NCBI RefSeq assembly: GCF_039543545.1
Contig: NZ_BAABJY010000002.1
Span: 620,001 to 684,000, forward strand
Length of the DNA: 64,000 nt
Direction: 5' to 3'
Source of the DNA: Luteimonas vadosa
GTDB taxonomy: Bacteria; Pseudomonadota; Gammaproteobacteria; Xanthomonadales; Xanthomonadaceae
Part shown: piece by piece, positions 43,862 through 52,461 of the stretch
Layout: each line of letters begins with the position of its first letter
How positions within the stretch are numbered: position 1 is the stretch's first letter
The notes under the pieces: model-generated
The model's database searches: none
The model's input: only the letters and a program-made list of their open reading frames with translations
Told to the model about the DNA's origin: nothing
Translations under genes and position numbers: made by a program

Positions 43862-45016
43862 CTAGGGCGACGACGGCGTGGTCCCGGGCGCAGGACACCT
43901 CGGCACTTCCGAACCCACGACGCAGTTCACGCAACACTGCGGCGGCGCCGCAGCGGGAGGTGCCTGCAACGGCAGTCGTTTGCCCGGATCCGGGCTGGAC
44001 CGCGGCGGCACGGTGCCGGCGGGGCAGCGCGGAATGCCGGAGCCGACCACGCAGTTGACGCAGCATTGCGCCGGTGCCGGCGTGGGCGGCAACACCTGGC
44101 TCGCTGGCGGCACGTAGGGTTGCGGCAGCCGCGCGAGCTCCGCCTCCGGGCGCAGTTTCAGCAATGCCGACCAGTCCTGGCGGTTGCTGTTGCAACCCTC
44201 CGGGGAGTCCGGCGTGCAGGGTGCGTCGCTTGCCGAGCGCATCGGCAGGCTGGCGAAATAGCCGTTGGGTGCCAGCCGCAGCATGCGCAGGGTCACCGCC
44301 TGTGCAACGTTGCCGCCCACCAGGTAGGCGCGGTTGCCGGGGACGGTGCCGACCACGATGTCGCAGTGCATACCCAACCCTTCGCCATCGGGGGAACTGA
44401 GCAGTCCCGCGAGCGCGGCGTATCCGAAGATGCGGGACGGCACGCGCACGTAGCACAGCAGGTCGCCAGGCTCCGGGCGCGCAGCTTGCGGGTCATGGAT
44501 GCGGTAGGCGCTGTCCGCCGGGGATCGGTAGGCATCGCGGACATAGTTGACGTGGCTGGACGACCCCTTGAAGCCGGGCACGCCGGCGCGCAGCATGACC
44601 CAGGACACGAAGGCGGCCGACCATGGCGTGTCGATGACGAACGCACGGCAACTCGCCGACGGCGTCCGCGAAGCATTGGCATAGGCGCAGGACGATGCTC
44701 CGGCACGCCCATAGGCGCTCGAGAGCAGGTTGCTGTCGTTCCAGTAGATCGCCACCTGTTGCCAGGCTTGGACGCTGTTGGCCAGCGGCGTGGCCTCGGC
44801 CTCGTAGGTCCGCACGCCGTTGACCTTGCCATCGAGGTCGATGAACGGCGCGTACCAGTTCTGGCTGGCTTCGCAGGCCCAGGCGGCGATCCGCGTCGCC
44901 ACCTCGGGATCGCCCTTCTGGTGGCGCAGCCTTGGACAGGGGTCGGCGGCCTTGGCCGGCACGGCGGCCACCAGGCCGGACACGAGCAGAAGCAGGAGCG
45001 GCAGCAAGCGGGTCAT
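43862..45016 (-). CDS. Secreted DUF2272 protein with duplicated Cys-rich tail
   Basis: A 384-aa exported protein (signal peptide MTRLLPLLLLLVSGLVAAVP, cleavage after AKA). The central part matches DUF2272, a likely cysteine hydrolase of NlpC/P60 type: DTPWSAAFVSWVMLRAGVPGF, then SSSHVNYVRDAY, PEPGDLLCYVR and HCDIVVGTVPGNRAYLVGGN, consistent with peptidoglycan or amide hydrolysis. The C-terminus has two copies of QCCVNCVVGSxxPRCP joined by Pro-rich linkers. The tail looks disulfide-rich; I know no named domain for it. No functional link to flanking genes is apparent. Confidence 0.8.
   Translation of the reverse strand: MTRLLPLLLLLVSGLVAAVPAKAADPCPRLRHQKGDPEVATRIAAWACEASQNWYAPFIDLDGKVNGVRTYEAEATPLANSVQAWQQVAIYWNDSNLLSSAYGRAGASSCAYANASRTPSASCRAFVIDTPWSAAFVSWVMLRAGVPGFKGSSSHVNYVRDAYRSPADSAYRIHDPQAARPEPGDLLCYVRVPSRIFGYAALAGLLSSPDGEGLGMHCDIVVGTVPGNRAYLVGGNVAQAVTLRMLRLAPNGYFASLPMRSASDAPCTPDSPEGCNSNRQDWSALLKLRPEAELARLPQPYVPPASQVLPPTPAPAQCCVNCVVGSGIPRCPAGTVPPRSSPDPGKRLPLQAPPAAAPPQCCVNCVVGSEVPRCPAPGTTPSSP
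43892..44068 (-). repeat. Duplicated CCVNCVVGS unit in the DUF2272 gene
   Basis: Two copies of a 16-residue Cys unit at about residues 317-332 and 360-375, period 43 residues (129 bp), with diverged Pro-rich spacers. Confidence 0.8.
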
Positions 45017-45142
45017 CCACGATCCTTGTCGTCGCAGGTCGTCGCAAGGGTAAAGCATCGCCGAAGGCGGGCCGCGTGAGGAAGCACCCCGTGCAGCGGT
45101 CCCTCCCGGGTACGGACGCCGGCGTCGATCCCGCTGGTGCGC

Positions 45143-46279
45143 CTAACCGCGCCCGTTGCAGAATTCCTCGTAGTCGACGTAGCCGGGGAAATCCAAGCCC
45201 GGCGCGCACACGGTGCAGGCAGCGTCCGGCGGCAGCCGTGTCTCGCGGAATCGCATCGCCAGGGCATCGAACTGCAGCAATCGTCCGCGCAGCGGCTCGC
45301 CCAGCGAGAGGATCAGCTTGATCGCCTCGGTCGCCTGCAACAGCCCGATGACCCCGGGCAGGACACCGAGGACACCGGCCTCCGCACAGTTGGGCGCGGA
45401 CTCGGGTGCCGGTGGTTGCGGGAACAGGCAGCGGTAGCAAGGCGATTCGCCGCGGTGGCGGCCGGCATCGAACACGCTCACCTGTCCCTCGAAACGATGC
45501 ACCGCCCCATGGACCATCGGCACGCCGAGCTTCACGCAGGCATCGTTGAGCAGGTAACGGGTGGGGAAGTTGTCGGCGCCGTCGATGACCACGTCCACGC
45601 CCGCCAGCAGCTCCTCGACGTTACCGGAGTCGATGCGTGCCTCCACCGCCTCGATCGAGACCTCGGGATTGAGCGCGGCCAGGCGCGACCGGGCCGACGC
45701 CACCTTCGACCGGCCGACGTCTTCGTCGACATGCAGGATCTGGCGTTGCAGGTTGCTGCGGTCGACCTTGTCGTCGTCCACGATCCGCAACTGGCCCACG
45801 CCCGCGGCCGCGAGGTAGAACGCGGCTGGCGAACCCAGCCCGCCGGCGCCGACCACGAGCACCTGCGCGGCCTGCAGCCTCCTTTGTCCACGGCTGCCGA
45901 TCTCGGGCAACAGGAGGTGGCGCGCATAGCGCTCGTGGAAATCCTGGTCGATTCCCGGCTCGGGGCGCCACATCGGCAATCCTTCGGCCGCCCAGAGCGC
46001 GGTCCCCCCCTGCACGCAAGCCACGCGCGCATAGCCCATGCGCGCGAGTGCTTCGGCCGCCAGCAACGACCGACGGCCACTCTGGCAGATCAGCAGCAGC
46101 TCGCCGTCGCGGTCGGCCAGGTGGCTGTCGGGGGATGCGGTGAGGTCCGCGTAGGCGATGCCGAGGGCCCCCTCGGCCATGCCCGCGGCCCTTTCGCCTT
46201 CCTCGCGCACGTCGACGAGGGTGGCGCCGAGCAGGCAGCGCCGCTGGGCTTCGCGCGGGTCGATCTCGGGAATCTGCAT
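45143..46279 (-). CDS. moeB: Molybdopterin-synthase adenylyltransferase MoeB with N-terminal rhodanese domain
   Basis: Activates the C-terminus of a ubiquitin-like sulfur carrier (MoaD/ThiS) by adenylation. Residues 1-105 are a rhodanese domain with active-site CQSGRRS (Cys65). From about 110 a ThiF/MoeB E1 domain follows: ERYARHLLLPEIGSRGQ, ATP-binding GAGGLGSPAAFYLA, DDDKVDRSNLQRQ, and zinc ligands in PCYRCLFPQPP and ACTVCAPG. Human MOCS3 and yeast Uba4 have the same domains in the opposite order. moeA and mobA lie upstream on the same strand, so Moco synthesis is the best role. Confidence 0.92.
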   Translation of the reverse strand: MQIPEIDPREAQRRCLLGATLVDVREEGERAAGMAEGALGIAYADLTASPDSHLADRDGELLLICQSGRRSLLAAEALARMGYARVACVQGGTALWAAEGLPMWRPEPGIDQDFHERYARHLLLPEIGSRGQRRLQAAQVLVVGAGGLGSPAAFYLAAAGVGQLRIVDDDKVDRSNLQRQILHVDEDVGRSKVASARSRLAALNPEVSIEAVEARIDSGNVEELLAGVDVVIDGADNFPTRYLLNDACVKLGVPMVHGAVHRFEGQVSVFDAGRHRGESPCYRCLFPQPPAPESAPNCAEAGVLGVLPGVIGLLQATEAIKLILSLGEPLRGRLLQFDALAMRFRETRLPPDAACTVCAPGLDFPGYVDYEEFCNGRG

Positions 46280-46352
46280 GCGGCCATTATCGCGCCGCGC
46301 GCCGAGACGTGCCGGAAGGCTCGATCCATGGCGGTTGCCGCGCCGGGATCGG

Positions 46353-47588
46353 TCAGTACGGCAACACGTCGACCAGGGCGCCGGTCGCGTAGTCGCGCGG
46401 CCCTTCGGCCAGCACGATCAGTGCGTCGGAGTCGGCCGCCGCACGCATCCTGTGGGAACCATGCGCCGGATTGGGGAGGGCCAGCAGGGAGCCGTCCTCA
46501 CCCTGTTGCAACCTGCCCCGCAGGAACTCGCGCCGATGGTGGGTCTTCGACCAGCCACTGCCCAGCCGTGCCAGCCACCGCGGACGCGGCTCCGCACGGC
46601 CCTGCAATCCATCGACCAACCGGCGCCCGAGCGTCAACCAGGTTGCCAGGACCGAGACCGGGTTGCCCGGCAGGCAAAGGAACAAGGCACCGCCCAGCGC
46701 GCCGCCTTCCGCCAAGAGCACGGGCATGCCGGGTTTCATCATCACCCTCCAGAAACAGACCCTGCCCTGCGCTTCCAGCAATGCAGGCAGATGGTCCTTC
46801 TCCCCGGCCGATACCCCGCCGCAGGTGAGCACGACATCGAAGGCATGGCCTGCATGGCGCAGGGCGGATTCGACTTGCGCCGGGTCGTCCGGCAGGTTCG
46901 GCCAGGCCACCGGATCCAGTCCGTCGGCGCGCAGCAGGCCCATCAGCTGTTCCCGGTTCGAGTTGTAGACCTGGCCGCGGGACAGCGGCAGGCCGGGCTC
47001 GACCAGTTCGTCGCCAGTCGTGAAGACGGCCACGGTGGGACGTCGCACCACGTCCAGTTCCGGAACGCCCTGCGAGGCGGCCAGGGCGATGCGGGATGGC
47101 GTCAGCACCTGTCCCGCCTCGAGCAGCCGGTCTCCGGGTCGACACTCCTCGCCGAGCCGCCGGACGTGCTGGCCCGGCGAGGGTCGGCTCGCCAGGAAGA
47201 CCAGATCTCCCTCCACCCGGCTCGATTCCTTGACGACGACGGTATCCGCGCCGTCGGGCAAGGCTGCACCGGTGGTGATCCGCATGCACTGCCCCGCTCC
47301 CAGGCGGGCGTCATTGGTGTCCCCGGCGTAGCGCTCCCCGACCAGCCGCAGCGCAGCCGCGGCCTCGCCCGCAGGCCCCAGGTCGGGATGATGCAATGCG
47401 AAGCCGTCCATCGCGGCATTGTCGAACGGGGGTTGTGGCAGCGTGGCCACGAGATCCTGTGCCAGGACCTGCCCCTGCACGCGTGACAGCGCACGCCGCT
47501 CGCCCGGCAGCCGGTGGTCCGCCGCGATCGAATCGACCACGGCGGTGGCCTCTTCGAACCTGATGCGTGTCGGGAATCCGGTCGCCAT
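46353..47588 (-). CDS. moeA: Molybdopterin molybdenumtransferase MoeA
   Basis: Inserts molybdate into adenylylated molybdopterin. The 411-aa product shows LPQPPFDNAAMDGFALH, ITTGAALPDGADTVVVKE, the MoCF-binding domain motif TGDELVEPG, LTCGGVSAGEKD, and MKPGMPVLLA with CLPGNPVSVLATW. ATG 47588 shares one base with the mobA stop, so translation is coupled. moeB follows 73 bp downstream. Confidence 0.96.
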   Translation of the reverse strand: MATGFPTRIRFEEATAVVDSIAADHRLPGERRALSRVQGQVLAQDLVATLPQPPFDNAAMDGFALHHPDLGPAGEAAAALRLVGERYAGDTNDARLGAGQCMRITTGAALPDGADTVVVKESSRVEGDLVFLASRPSPGQHVRRLGEECRPGDRLLEAGQVLTPSRIALAASQGVPELDVVRRPTVAVFTTGDELVEPGLPLSRGQVYNSNREQLMGLLRADGLDPVAWPNLPDDPAQVESALRHAGHAFDVVLTCGGVSAGEKDHLPALLEAQGRVCFWRVMMKPGMPVLLAEGGALGGALFLCLPGNPVSVLATWLTLGRRLVDGLQGRAEPRPRWLARLGSGWSKTHHRREFLRGRLQQGEDGSLLALPNPAHGSHRMRAAADSDALIVLAEGPRDYATGALVDVLPY

Positions 47589-48172
47589 CAGCCCTCCACT
47601 CCCGCGGCGGCCAGGTCCTCCGGACTGTTGAGGTTGCCGAAACGCATCTGTTCGAAGCGGACCGGCGTCATGTCCAGGCGCGCCTGCAGCTGGTGCACGG
47701 CGTGGTCGCCCGACGCGATGGCCGCCGGCAACTCCCGTCGCAAGTCGACCACCCGCCACCGTGCGACCAAGGGCTGCGGACCGTCGTCATCCACGGCGTA
47801 GTTGCCCTGTTCGCCGGCTTGCAGCCGTTGGATCAGGTCGCCGGGCAGCGCGAGCACATCGACCGGCAGCGTCAACAGCCAGTCGGTCCGGCAGGCGATC
47901 GCCAAGGCGTGCAGGCCTCCCAACGGGCCGATCCCGTGGATCTCGTCATGGATGGCGCGCAGGCCGTGCGAAAGATAGTTCTCGGGGTTGCGGTTCGCGC
48001 TGACCAGCACCGCGTCCACGTGCGCTGCGAGGCCGTCCACGAGCGCCACGACCAAGGGCGTGCCCCCGCGCTCCAGCCAGGCCTTGTCGCGTCCGCCCAG
48101 CCGCGATCCCTCGCCGCCGGCAAGCACCCCCAACGTGACGGACGGATGGGTCGGCAACAGCCTCGCGGTCAT
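47588..48172 (-). CDS. mobA: Molybdenum cofactor guanylyltransferase MobA
   Basis: Adds GMP to Mo-molybdopterin to form MGD. The 194-aa product has the nucleotidyltransferase signature LAGGEGSRLGGRDKAWLERG at the N-terminus, VSANRNPENY, GPLGGLHA and LPVDVLALPGDL. It sits between der (ATGA overlap at 48169-48172) and moeA (one-base overlap). The presence of moeB-moeA-mobA implies a molybdoenzyme elsewhere in the genome. Confidence 0.93.
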   Translation of the reverse strand: MTARLLPTHPSVTLGVLAGGEGSRLGGRDKAWLERGGTPLVVALVDGLAAHVDAVLVSANRNPENYLSHGLRAIHDEIHGIGPLGGLHALAIACRTDWLLTLPVDVLALPGDLIQRLQAGEQGNYAVDDDGPQPLVARWRVVDLRRELPAAIASGDHAVHQLQARLDMTPVRFEQMRFGNLNSPEDLAAAGVEG

Positions 48173-49584
48173 TTGCGCCGCTTGACGTGCCGGATCAGGC
48201 GACGCTTCCTCGCCACCTGGCGTTCGGTCAGCACGTTCTTGCGGTCCTTGTACGGGTTCACGCTTTCCTTGAACACGAAGCGCACCGGCGTGCCGACCAG
48301 CTTGAACCGCTTGCGGAAGAAATTCTCCAGGTAGCGGCGGTAGCTTTCCGACAAGGTGCGCAGTCGCGTGCCATGGACGATGAACGTCGGCGGGTTGTCG
48401 CCGCCCGGATGGGCGAAGCGCAGCTTCGCGACGTGTCCACGCACCACCGGCGGGGGATTGGCTTCGTAGGCGATCTCTAGTGCCTTGGTCACTTCTGAGG
48501 TCCCGAATTCGCGCGTGGCGGACGCATGCGCCCGGTGGACGGCGCGGAACAGCTCCCGCAAGCCGGAACCATGCTTTGCGCTGATGCGCACCGCCTCGGC
48601 CCAGGGCACGAAGACCAGCTTGCGCGACAGCAGCGCCTCGACCTGCTCGCGCTGGTAGGTGTCCAGGCCGTCCCACTTGTTGACCGCGACGACCAGTGCA
48701 CGGCCGGCGTCGAGCACGGCGCCCAGCACGCTGGCGTCCTGGTCGGTGACGCCTTCGCTGGCATCGAGCAGGATCACCGCGACCTGGCAATGCTCGATCG
48801 CCTGCAGGGTCTTGACGATCGAGAACTTCTCCACCGCCTCGTCGACCTTGCCCTTCCGGCGGATGCCGGCGGTATCGATCAAACGGTACTTGCGGCCATC
48901 CCGATCCAGGTCGACGGCGATCGAATCGCGCGTGGTACCGGGGACCTCCGACGCGATCATCCGCTCCTCGCCCAGGATGCGGTTGACCAGGGTCGACTTG
49001 CCGACGTTTGGCCTGCCGACGAAGGCCACCCGCATACGGTCGGGGTCGTCGTCCAGCAACGCGGCGTCGCCATCCTCGGGCAGGTTGCCCAGGATCCCCG
49101 CCAGCAGGTCGTCGATGCCGTGGCGGTGCGCCGAGGACACCGCGAACATCCGGTCGAAGCCATAGCGCGAGAACTCGGCCATGGCCGCGCGCGCATCGAT
49201 ACCGTCGGTCTTGTTGACGACCAGGAAGATCGGCCTCGAGGACTTGCGCAGCCAGCGCAGGATCTCGTCGTCCAGCGCCGACGCGCCTTCGCGGCCATCG
49301 ACCACGAACAGGACCAGGTCCGCCTCCTCGGCCGCCGAGCGCGCTTGCCGCGCCGTGGGACCAGCGAGGCCTACGCTTTCCAGGTGCGTGTTTTCGCCCG
49401 CGATGCCGCCGGTATCGACCAGGACGAAGGGCCGCGACTCGTCGAGCCGGCATACGCCGTAGTTCCGGTCCCGCGTGACGCCCGGCTCGTCGTGCACCAG
49501 CGCGTCCCGCGTGCGCGTCAACGCATTGAAGAGCGTCGACTTGCCGACGTTCGGGCGACCAACAAGGGCAACGAGGGGAAGCAT
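48169..49584 (-). CDS. der: Ribosome biogenesis GTPase Der (EngA)
   Basis: Essential GTPase for 50S assembly. The 471 aa carry two GTPase domains: G1 GRPNVGKSTLFNALT, DTGGI, NKTD in the first; GRPNVGKSTLVNRIL, DTAGIRRKG, NKWD in the second. A KH-like C-terminal domain follows (YRRYLENFFRKRFKLVGTPVRF), then the basic tail RHVKRRK. Downstream are the Moco genes, which is not the E. coli context; upstream are bamB and yfgM, which is. Confidence 0.98.
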   Translation of the reverse strand: MLPLVALVGRPNVGKSTLFNALTRTRDALVHDEPGVTRDRNYGVCRLDESRPFVLVDTGGIAGENTHLESVGLAGPTARQARSAAEEADLVLFVVDGREGASALDDEILRWLRKSSRPIFLVVNKTDGIDARAAMAEFSRYGFDRMFAVSSAHRHGIDDLLAGILGNLPEDGDAALLDDDPDRMRVAFVGRPNVGKSTLVNRILGEERMIASEVPGTTRDSIAVDLDRDGRKYRLIDTAGIRRKGKVDEAVEKFSIVKTLQAIEHCQVAVILLDASEGVTDQDASVLGAVLDAGRALVVAVNKWDGLDTYQREQVEALLSRKLVFVPWAEAVRISAKHGSGLRELFRAVHRAHASATREFGTSEVTKALEIAYEANPPPVVRGHVAKLRFAHPGGDNPPTFIVHGTRLRTLSESYRRYLENFFRKRFKLVGTPVRFVFKESVNPYKDRKNVLTERQVARKRRLIRHVKRRK

Positions 49585-49676
49585 GCGGGAATTCGGTGGG
49601 AAGGGGCTTGCGCCTGAAATGCATGGCCCCGGATAGCCAGACTACCCGGGGCCGGTGCGCCGCGCCACGGCGCGCG

Positions 49677-50891
49677 CTACTCGGCGATGCGCCAGGCGCT
49701 CAGGTCGCCGTCGATGTTCTGCACCAGGGCGATCCCGCCAGAGACCACGGGTGCGGCGCGGACGGGCGAACGCCCGGCGCGCGCGCGGGCCGCGAACTCG
49801 CCATTGTCGAGGCGCAGCCAGTGCAGGTAGCCGTCGAAATCCGCGACCAGCGCGTAATCGCCATGGACGGCGGCAGCGCTCAGGTTGCGTCTCGCCAGCT
49901 TGTCCTGCTGCCAGAATGCGCTGCCGCTGGTCTTGTCCAGGGCCCAGACGACGCCCGCGGGATCGGACACCACTACCCGGTCGCTGGCGACGCCGACGCG
50001 TCCCGCGCCGCCATGGTCGCTGGCCCACATGGGGCGCCCGCTTGGCCCGTCGATGGCCATGGTGTGCTTCTTGTAGCTGCTTGCGTAGAGGGTCGTGCCA
50101 TCGAGCGCCGGCGTGCCGTCGATATCGGCCATGCGGTCGAGCTCGGAGCGTCCCTCGGGGGGTGCCACGGGCAATTCCCAGAGCGGACGCCCGTCGCTGA
50201 TCTGCAACGCCGACAGCGTCCCGTCGTCGTTGCCCACGAACACGAAACCGGGAGCGAGCAGCGGCGCGTCGTTGCCGCGTACGGTCAACGCCGGCAGGTC
50301 ATGGTTCCAGAACCAGCGACGCTCGCCATTCTGGGCATCGAATGCACTCACGCGGCCATCGTTGGAGCGGACCAGCACCAGGCCCTGGCCGATCGCCGGC
50401 GCCGCGATGACTTCGTTGTTGACCTTGGCCGTCCACCGCAGCGCGCCGGAGGCGGCATCCAGTGCGACGACATCGCCTTCCAGGCTACCCGCGACGACCA
50501 GGCCATCGCCGACGCCGGGACCGCCGGTGAGCCTGAGGTCGGATTGATACTGCCAGAGCGTCGCCCCGGTCTGGAGGTCGAGGGCACGGACCACCCCGCC
50601 CGCCGCGGCCGCATAGACGCGGCCATCGGCGACGGCTGGACCTTGGCGGGCACCGACGCGTCCCTCGCCCTTGCCCAACTTGGCGCCCCAGATCTTCGCC
50701 GGAGTTGCGCTCGGCGCGAACTCGGTGAGCGCGGCCGGCTCGCTCGGCTTCTGCTTCGCGCCGCCGCCGAACCATCCGCGAACTGTCCCGCACCCGGCCA
50801 GGGATGCGCAGCAGAGCAGCACGATCGTCGCACGCCGCCAGGTGGGAGCCGCATGTGCGGCGGCAAGGTTCATCGTCGCGGGAGTCGTCAT
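49677..50891 (-). CDS. bamB: Outer-membrane assembly lipoprotein BamB
   Basis: Component of the BAM complex that inserts beta-barrels. The 404-aa precursor has a lipobox (CCASLAGC) after a longer-than-usual N-terminal extension, and a PQQ-type eight-bladed beta-propeller with repeated blade motifs (GRVYAAAAGGVVRALDLQTGATLW; DGLVVAGSLEGDVVALDAASGALRW; GFVFVGNDDGTLSAL). ATG 50891 shares one base with the yfgM stop (TGATG); a TTG just upstream or ATG at 50873 are alternatives. Confidence 0.95.
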   Translation of the reverse strand: MTTPATMNLAAAHAAPTWRRATIVLLCCASLAGCGTVRGWFGGGAKQKPSEPAALTEFAPSATPAKIWGAKLGKGEGRVGARQGPAVADGRVYAAAAGGVVRALDLQTGATLWQYQSDLRLTGGPGVGDGLVVAGSLEGDVVALDAASGALRWTAKVNNEVIAAPAIGQGLVLVRSNDGRVSAFDAQNGERRWFWNHDLPALTVRGNDAPLLAPGFVFVGNDDGTLSALQISDGRPLWELPVAPPEGRSELDRMADIDGTPALDGTTLYASSYKKHTMAIDGPSGRPMWASDHGGAGRVGVASDRVVVSDPAGVVWALDKTSGSAFWQQDKLARRNLSAAAVHGDYALVADFDGYLHWLRLDNGEFAARARAGRSPVRAAPVVSGGIALVQNIDGDLSAWRIAE

Positions 50892-51523
50892 CAAGTCCTG
50901 GCCTCTGGCTTGGCGGGGTTGCCCCCGGCATTGGTGAGTTTGATTTCCAGCAGCCGGCGTTGCGGGGCGGCGACGTCGAGCCGGGTCAACGCATCCGCGT
51001 AGGCCTTGCGCGCCAGTTCGGTCTTGCCTAGGCCGGCCTGTGCATCGCCGCGGAGTTCCAGGGTGCCCGCGTCATCGCCGTCGGCCAGCAGCGCCAAGGC
51101 TTCTTCGTGCTTGCCAGCTTCGATCAGCAGCCGCGCCTTGCGCTGGGTGACCACGCCGGAGAGGGCCGGATCGGTACTGGAGATGCCGTTCAAGGTCGCA
51201 AGCGCTGCCTCGGGCTTGCCTGCTTCCACCTGTGCCTTGGCCAGGTCCAAGGCCGCGAGCGTGGCGTAGATGCCCTGCCCCAGCTTCGCCGCGTCCCGGG
51301 TCGCTTGCTCGAGATCGCCGCTGGCGATCTTCGCCTGCAGGGATTCGTAGGCTTCGCCTGCCTGGATGCGCTGCATCTGCTGTTGCGATTGCCACCACTT
51401 CCAGCCGCCGACGAGCGCCAATCCCAGTGCGATGCCGGCCACGATGCCGAGTCCGTTGCGGCGCAGCCAGTCCTGCACGCGCTCGCTTTGTTCGTGTTCG
51501 TCCAGCAGTTCGTCGATTGCCAT
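50891..51523 (-). CDS. yfgM: YfgM/TPR-2-type ancillary protein of the SecYEG translocon
   Basis: A 210-aa inner-membrane protein anchored by IVAGIALGLALVGGWKWW (about residues 27-45). The N-terminal cytoplasmic part is MAIDELLDEHEQSERVQDWL, and the periplasmic helical repeats resemble TPRs (QATRDAAKLGQGIYATLAALDLAKAQVEAG; GTLELRGDAQAGLGKTELARKAYADAL). In E. coli YfgM interacts with SecYEG and PpiD. ATG 51523 gives the family N-terminus. It overlaps bamB by one base; rodZ lies 128 bp upstream, whereas ispG and hisS occupy this gap in E. coli and Pseudomonas. Confidence 0.93.
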   Translation of the reverse strand: MAIDELLDEHEQSERVQDWLRRNGLGIVAGIALGLALVGGWKWWQSQQQMQRIQAGEAYESLQAKIASGDLEQATRDAAKLGQGIYATLAALDLAKAQVEAGKPEAALATLNGISSTDPALSGVVTQRKARLLIEAGKHEEALALLADGDDAGTLELRGDAQAGLGKTELARKAYADALTRLDVAAPQRRLLEIKLTNAGGNPAKPEART

Positions 51524-51651
51524 GCGTGTCAGTGCCGTGTCGTTGCGCCAGGCGATGGCCCACCAGCGGCGGGACACCGACCAAGGATGTTGGGAAGCGA
51601 CCCGCGTTGGGGGGCGGCGATTCCGGCCGGGCCCGCGGCCCGGGCCGACCG

Positions 51652-52461
51652 CTATTGCGTGGCCGCCTGCAGCGAGCCGTCAGAGGATACCGTAAAGCGC
51701 GCGACATTCGCCCGCTGGAACGAGGACAGGTCCTGAACGCGGCCCTGATGCCTGACCTCCGCCGCCCCGGCATTGCCGATCACGATGCCGCCGACCTCGC
51801 CACGTGCATATTGGCGGACATCATCGGCTTGCAGCACCGTTTCCTCCAGCACACGCCCGTCTGGCGCCGTCACCCGGATCCAGCTCTCACCGCTGAATCG
51901 GAGGACCATGCCATCGGCCTGTGCGCCGGCACGCGGCTTGACCGGGGCCATGGAGGCCGCCACGGGCGTCGGCCGCGACTCGATGCCAGGCAGCGTCGCC
52001 GCCATGTCGTCGGCCGGCGACTCCGGTGCCTCCAGGCCGCTGGACGAAGATTGCATGGGCAGCGCGAAGTGGGTCCGCATGGCCACCCAGACCGGAATGG
52101 CCAAGGCGGCCGTGATCACGATGTAGACCGCTCGCCGGGCGAACTGCTCTGCCATCCGTTGCATCGGCGGCGTGAAAGTCCTCGGCTCGAGCTTGGTCGG
52201 CTGGATCGGGGCCACCCCGGAGGCTGCGTGCACCGGGGCCGTTGCCAGGCCCAGCAGGCGCGCATAGCTGCGCAGCTGTCCGCGGACGAAGACCGGCGCC
52301 CCCAGGCGGCTCCAGTCTTCCGCCTCCAGCGACTGCACCACCCGCACCGGCATCTTCAGGCGCGCGGCCACATCGTGCACGCTGAGGTTGGCGGCCTCGC
52401 GCGCGCTGCGCAGACGCTGGCCACAGCCGGCTTCGGCGACGTGTGGATCAGGTGTGGTCAT
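51652..52461 (-). CDS. rodZ: RodZ-family cytoskeletal/transcriptional protein
   Basis: A 269-aa bitopic protein. Residues 13-80 form the HTH_25 domain (GQRLRSAREAANLSVHDVAARLKMPVRVVQSLE), which in RodZ binds MreB. A transmembrane helix lies at about 110-130 (AVYIVITAALAIPVWVAM), then a Pro/Ser-rich linker and the periplasmic DUF4115 beta domain (MVLRFSGESWIRVTAPDGRVLEETVL). Length is shorter than E. coli RodZ (337). The start overlaps the pilF stop by ATGA. Confidence 0.92.
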   Translation of the reverse strand: MTTPDPHVAEAGCGQRLRSAREAANLSVHDVAARLKMPVRVVQSLEAEDWSRLGAPVFVRGQLRSYARLLGLATAPVHAASGVAPIQPTKLEPRTFTPPMQRMAEQFARRAVYIVITAALAIPVWVAMRTHFALPMQSSSSGLEAPESPADDMAATLPGIESRPTPVAASMAPVKPRAGAQADGMVLRFSGESWIRVTAPDGRVLEETVLQADDVRQYARGEVGGIVIGNAGAAEVRHQGRVQDLSSFQRANVARFTVSSDGSLQAATQ

